A stretch of 64,000 nt of DNA from Jatrophihabitans sp. (GTDB lineage Bacteria; Actinomycetota; Actinomycetes; Mycobacteriales; Jatrophihabitantaceae), in contig DASWNX010000029.1 of NCBI GenBank assembly GCA_036399055.1, positions 62,001 to 126,000 on the forward strand. The letters run 5' to 3'. Shown here piece by piece: positions 61,148-64,000 of this stretch (its first letter is position 1; the number at the start of each line of letters is the position of its first letter). The notes beneath the pieces were generated by a model, which was not told the origin of the DNA, ran no database searches, and saw only the letters and a program-made list of their open reading frames with translations. Position numbers and translations under genes: made by a program.

Positions 61148-61732
61148 TTACCGGCTATCCCCAAGCTGGAACTCGCATGGGAACGATTGATGGTACTTAC
61201 GAGAGCCGACCGTGTAGTCGAAGGTACAGCCGCTCAGCACCTCCGTGACTGGTCCGACGACCTTGACGGCGACCATCACGAAGTAATCGCTGTCGCTGCG
61301 CGGCGCGATAGTGATGCCGTCTGGAGAATAATCTTTTTTATCAAGCAACGGAGTCCGGGTTTCGGTGACTGAATCATCATAGTTCAGCAGATAGTTGCCA
61401 ACCTCTTGCAGCGAATACATGGGGTATCCAACGACCTGTACACCTGGCGGCGTCGTCTGGATCGCCGCCCCTACCAGCTTGACCACCTGGTGGGACTTGT
61501 TGCGTGGCACTGGGAAGGCGAACCGATACGTCGTTCCGACGTTGACCTCGTTGAAGCCGATGACGCCGGAGCTTTGCGGCCCGTAGACCGCCAAGTCATG
61601 ACCTTGCTGCACTTCGCCGGATGGCCGCCGCCAGGCGTAGGCCAGCGCGGCGGCAACCACCGCGGTGACGAGTAAGAGGACGCACGCCACCAGCAGCGGG
61701 CTCCTACCAGGAGTAGATGGTGCCCGGGTCAC
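61148..61732 (-). CDS. Membrane-anchored extracellular protein, hypothetical
   Basis: A 194-residue protein with one N-terminal transmembrane segment (LLVACVLLLVTAVVAAALAYAW, about residues 13-34) and a beta-rich exterior domain containing NVGTTYRFAFPVPRNKSH and two Cys in the last 35 residues that could pair. GTG 61732 overlaps the upstream surface-protein gene by 29 bp, so they are coupled. Function unknown; probably assists or anchors the large surface protein. Confidence 0.8.
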   Translation of the reverse strand: MTRAPSTPGRSPLLVACVLLLVTAVVAAALAYAWRRPSGEVQQGHDLAVYGPQSSGVIGFNEVNVGTTYRFAFPVPRNKSHQVVKLVGAAIQTTPPGVQVVGYPMYSLQEVGNYLLNYDDSVTETRTPLLDKKDYSPDGITIAPRSDSDYFVMVAVKVVGPVTEVLSGCTFDYTVGSRKYHQSFPCEFQLGDSR

Positions 61733-64000
61733 CGTTCAAGCTGCCTTTCGCTCCCCAGATATCGTGCGAGGCCGCAAGAGATCGGCCCGCGTCAATCCGC
61801 TGCTCGTGGTTGGAGTTGTAGATGGTTTCGGCTGTGATGCCGACTCCCCAGACGGTGGCCGCGCTGCCGTAGGTGATGGATTTGCCGCGGGTGATGGCAA
61901 AGAAGGTGTTGGGCTGCAGGCGTCCCCGGTAAGCGGGATTGGACCTGTACCACCCGCCAAAGCCATCGTTGTTGGCGACGTTGTTACCCATCCGGCCAGC
62001 GTAGCCGCCTGCCGGGATGTAGTAGCCCACCGGCCGAATGGAATACGAGGTGGTGAAGCCGTAAGGGTTGTAGTCGCAGTAGTACCGGGTCTTCATCCAG
62101 CGGTATTTGATCGGCACCTGGAACTGCCGGCCGAAGTACGGGCCCTGGTTGCTGAAACCAGTTGACCGGCCAGTCGTCGTCTCAAGCCTCACATAGCTTG
62201 AGGCTTTCCAGTGCACGCCGTCGACGCTGACTTCGATCTTGAAGTTGTTCGACAGGGTTGAGTTGAACCGGAAGCTGGCTTTGGTGTCCCAGTAGGCGTG
62301 CGCCTCACCGACGGTGGTGTAGGCGACGGTCGTCTTGCTGACGCTGTCATAGATTCGGCACGGAGGGTAGGGGTAATAGGAGGACACCGCCGTGACCGAG
62401 GCAGTGCTGTAGTCGACCCCAGCGACCAGGTCCGGGTTGTACGCCGCGTCGCTGGGCGCGTTGTTGGTCTGCCAGGTCGGCGGGCGGTAGGAGACGCCGC
62501 TGGCTTGGGCGACGGAGGCGTCGGACTCGGCCGCTTCAGCCTCCGTCGGCGCGGCGGCGGTGGTGTCAGAGTTCGGCATGACGTGCATGGCCACCGGTTG
62601 CGGCGCGCTGACGCCACTCGCGTCGACCGCCTCTGGTGTGCTGCCCTCGCTGGTGGACACATCGACTGGCGCGCCAGCCGTGGCGCTCAACATCGTGCCG
62701 TCTGGGGCAGTCCCCATAGCGACCGCCTCCAGATTGAGGACACCGCTGTTAGCGTCGGCCACGGCCTGCACAGCGCTTGGCAGCGTCGCCGGTGGCGTGT
62801 AGGACCAGGCTCCTTCGGCGTCGGTCCTGACGGTCGCAAGGACAGTTCGCTCCGACTCGCTGCCATCGGCGGTAGTTGACGTCTCCGGCACGCTGATCGT
62901 CACCGGTATGTTCGCCACCGGCTGACCGGACGGGTTGGTGAACACGCCGCTGGCGAGCTGGCTCAACTCGGTGCCGGGGACGGCGTCCGGCTCGGTCGGC
63001 GTCAGAATCGGGCCATGGTCGGATTCCAGTGCATCCGCGGCGTTCGGCTTCGGACCGGGAGAGTAGGAAAACCAGCCTTCGACGTCGAGAACGAGGTCGA
63101 CCGGGCCTGGCCCGCCGTTGCGGATGTTGACAGTGCCGTCAGCGGCGGGGGCGATGATGGCCAAGTCGGTGCGGTAGACGTTCTGGGTGGTGTAGTTGAT
63201 ATTCGAGGTGGCCGGTTCGGGTTGGTCGGCCGGCCACAGCCGCAGGTAGCCGCTGGCCGCTCCGGTCGCGGGTTGGACGGTGCGCAGGTTCAGCGCCACC
63301 GCGCCCAGCCCGTCTGCCACGGCCGGGATGCCGGCCACCCCGGCCACGCTTACCTTGGTCACCGAGTTACCGGCCAGGGTGCGCACCGGGACGGCTCGGG
63401 TGTCGAGCAGGCGCACCGCCGCTGGGGTGAACGCCCCGGTCGCCGCGGCCGGGGTGAAGTAACCCTGAATGTCGATGGTCAGGTCGACCGGTCCGCCGGC
63501 CCCGACCAGCACCGTGAACCGCCCATCGCCCGACAGCGGGATCGCCACTGATTGGGCGGTGGCCGAGTCGTCGAAGTCGAGCGCGCCGGTGGTCGGCGCT
63601 GCTGTGTCGGCGGCGTAGGCGCGCAGGTAGCCGATGGCGGTGGGGTTGAGGACCGTGATGTTGGCATAGACGGCGCTGGCGCCGGCCGGCACTCCGGCAC
63701 TGCCGCCGGCTTGCACCATCACCGAGGAGCCGGTGCCGACCTTGGCCAGCGGCACCCCGGCGCCGCTGCGGGTGTCAGCGATCCGGGCCTGGCTCACCGC
63801 GACGAAGCCGCCGGGCGCCGTCGCAGTCCCTGCGGTGAAGTAGCCCTGCACGTCGATGATCAAGTTCACCGCGTGATCGGCCAGCACCCTCAGCGCGCCG
63901 TCGGCGTGCAGCGCCACCAGGGCGGTGTTGGACACCGAGTCACCCGGGTTGAACACCAGCGCCGCTCCGGTCGGGGTGGTCACGTCACCCGGCGCGACGC
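61704..64000 (-). CDS. Large repetitive surface protein, N-terminus beyond window
   Basis: At least 765 codons remain; the frame is open at the window end, and GTG 63983 is inside a repeat, so it is not the start. The visible N-terminal part has three ~110-residue beta repeats, each ending in a strand such as LIIDVQGYFT, LTIDIQGYFT or LVLDVEGWFS, a repeat type of actinobacterial secreted proteins. A carboxypeptidase-regulatory-like beta domain (GQPVANIPVTI, EGAWSYTPPA) follows, then an acidic Ala/Glu/Ser linker and a Tyr-rich C-terminal ~240-residue domain ending GTIYSW. There is no LPxTG motif. It is probably secreted; function unknown. Confidence 0.82.
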   Translation of the reverse strand, partial: VAPGDVTTPTGAALVFNPGDSVSNTALVALHADGALRVLADHAVNLIIDVQGYFTAGTATAPGGFVAVSQARIADTRSGAGVPLAKVGTGSSVMVQAGGSAGVPAGASAVYANITVLNPTAIGYLRAYAADTAAPTTGALDFDDSATAQSVAIPLSGDGRFTVLVGAGGPVDLTIDIQGYFTPAAATGAFTPAAVRLLDTRAVPVRTLAGNSVTKVSVAGVAGIPAVADGLGAVALNLRTVQPATGAASGYLRLWPADQPEPATSNINYTTQNVYRTDLAIIAPAADGTVNIRNGGPGPVDLVLDVEGWFSYSPGPKPNAADALESDHGPILTPTEPDAVPGTELSQLASGVFTNPSGQPVANIPVTISVPETSTTADGSESERTVLATVRTDAEGAWSYTPPATLPSAVQAVADANSGVLNLEAVAMGTAPDGTMLSATAGAPVDVSTSEGSTPEAVDASGVSAPQPVAMHVMPNSDTTAAAPTEAEAAESDASVAQASGVSYRPPTWQTNNAPSDAAYNPDLVAGVDYSTASVTAVSSYYPYPPCRIYDSVSKTTVAYTTVGEAHAYWDTKASFRFNSTLSNNFKIEVSVDGVHWKASSYVRLETTTGRSTGFSNQGPYFGRQFQVPIKYRWMKTRYYCDYNPYGFTTSYSIRPVGYYIPAGGYAGRMGNNVANNDGFGGWYRSNPAYRGRLQPNTFFAITRGKSITYGSAATVWGVGITAETIYNSNHEQRIDAGRSLAASHDIWGAKGSLNGDPGTIYSW

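Noticed and set aside
1..64000. CRISPR arrays, rRNA genes, integrases, transposases or replication origins
   Set aside because: I looked for regularly spaced repeats, rRNA sequence and recombinase motifs and saw none in the window.

Overview
The window is about 70% GC. It carries LuxR-family ATPase regulators, universal stress proteins, paired ClpP genes, a CHAT/TPR protein and several specialised-metabolism loci, which together point to a filamentous actinomycete chromosome, probably Pseudonocardiales or a relative. Nothing in the sequence fixes genus or species. Gene density is uneven and there are several degraded genes, as expected of an accessory chromosomal arm.

1-9.7 kb: a divergent locus. 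Leftward from 3719 run a sialic-acid-synthase-like enzyme (NeuB family), a short-chain dehydrogenase and a single-chain transketolase that leaves the window. Rightward from 4209 run a 22-residue ORF with a very good ribosome-binding site, an ATP-grasp ligase, a 35-residue ORF, an MFS exporter and two paralogous permuted-ATP-grasp-like proteins. Most junctions overlap by 4 bp or lie close together. I do not recognise this combination of tiny peptides, three ligase-type proteins, an exporter and a PEP-condensing sugar-acid enzyme; it is one of the two most interesting regions.

9.8-18.3 kb: mostly ordinary genes. They are a DUF3253 protein, a YVTN-propeller lipoprotein, a class-C-beta-lactamase-like serine hydrolase, a P450 divergent from an O-methyltransferase, a ClpP pair without clpX, and the wreck of a second P450. 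18.3-28.7 kb: a four-gene leftward NRPS operon (SDR, SIS-domain sugar isomerase, bimodular C-A-T-C-A-T-TE synthetase whose first module carries the serine code, flavin monooxygenase). 29-39.6 kb: an alpha/beta hydrolase divergent from a LAL regulator and a DHA2 exporter, then two universal stress proteins, a decayed third Usp domain and a flavohaemoprotein.

40.2-49.1 kb: a tightly coupled nine-gene leftward operon for a phosphonate. PEP mutase, phosphonopyruvate decarboxylase and an iron alcohol dehydrogenase would give 2-hydroxyethylphosphonate. A LicC/PntC-type cytidylyltransferase, an APS-kinase-like kinase and a sulfotransferase-fold protein lie in the same operon, with a 2-oxoglutarate oxygenase, an EEP-family hydrolase and an exporter that has a large acidic insertion. 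My leading hypothesis is that phosphonate is activated as a CMP ester, 3'-phosphorylated like PAPS, and transferred by the sulfotransferase-fold enzyme. Plain PAPS-dependent sulfation is the alternative. A methyltransferase and a NUDIX hydrolase lie just upstream.

51.6-64 kb: a conflict-type or mobile region. It has a 1233-residue TPR-CHAT protease with a small partner gene, a Fic protein behind a 13-bp perfect inverted repeat, and two diverged copies of a ~360-bp segment, each with the 3' half of a tRNA-Met-like gene, flanking a secreted CHRD protein. Two tiny ORFs follow, then a membrane-anchored protein overlapping a large repetitive surface protein that leaves the window.
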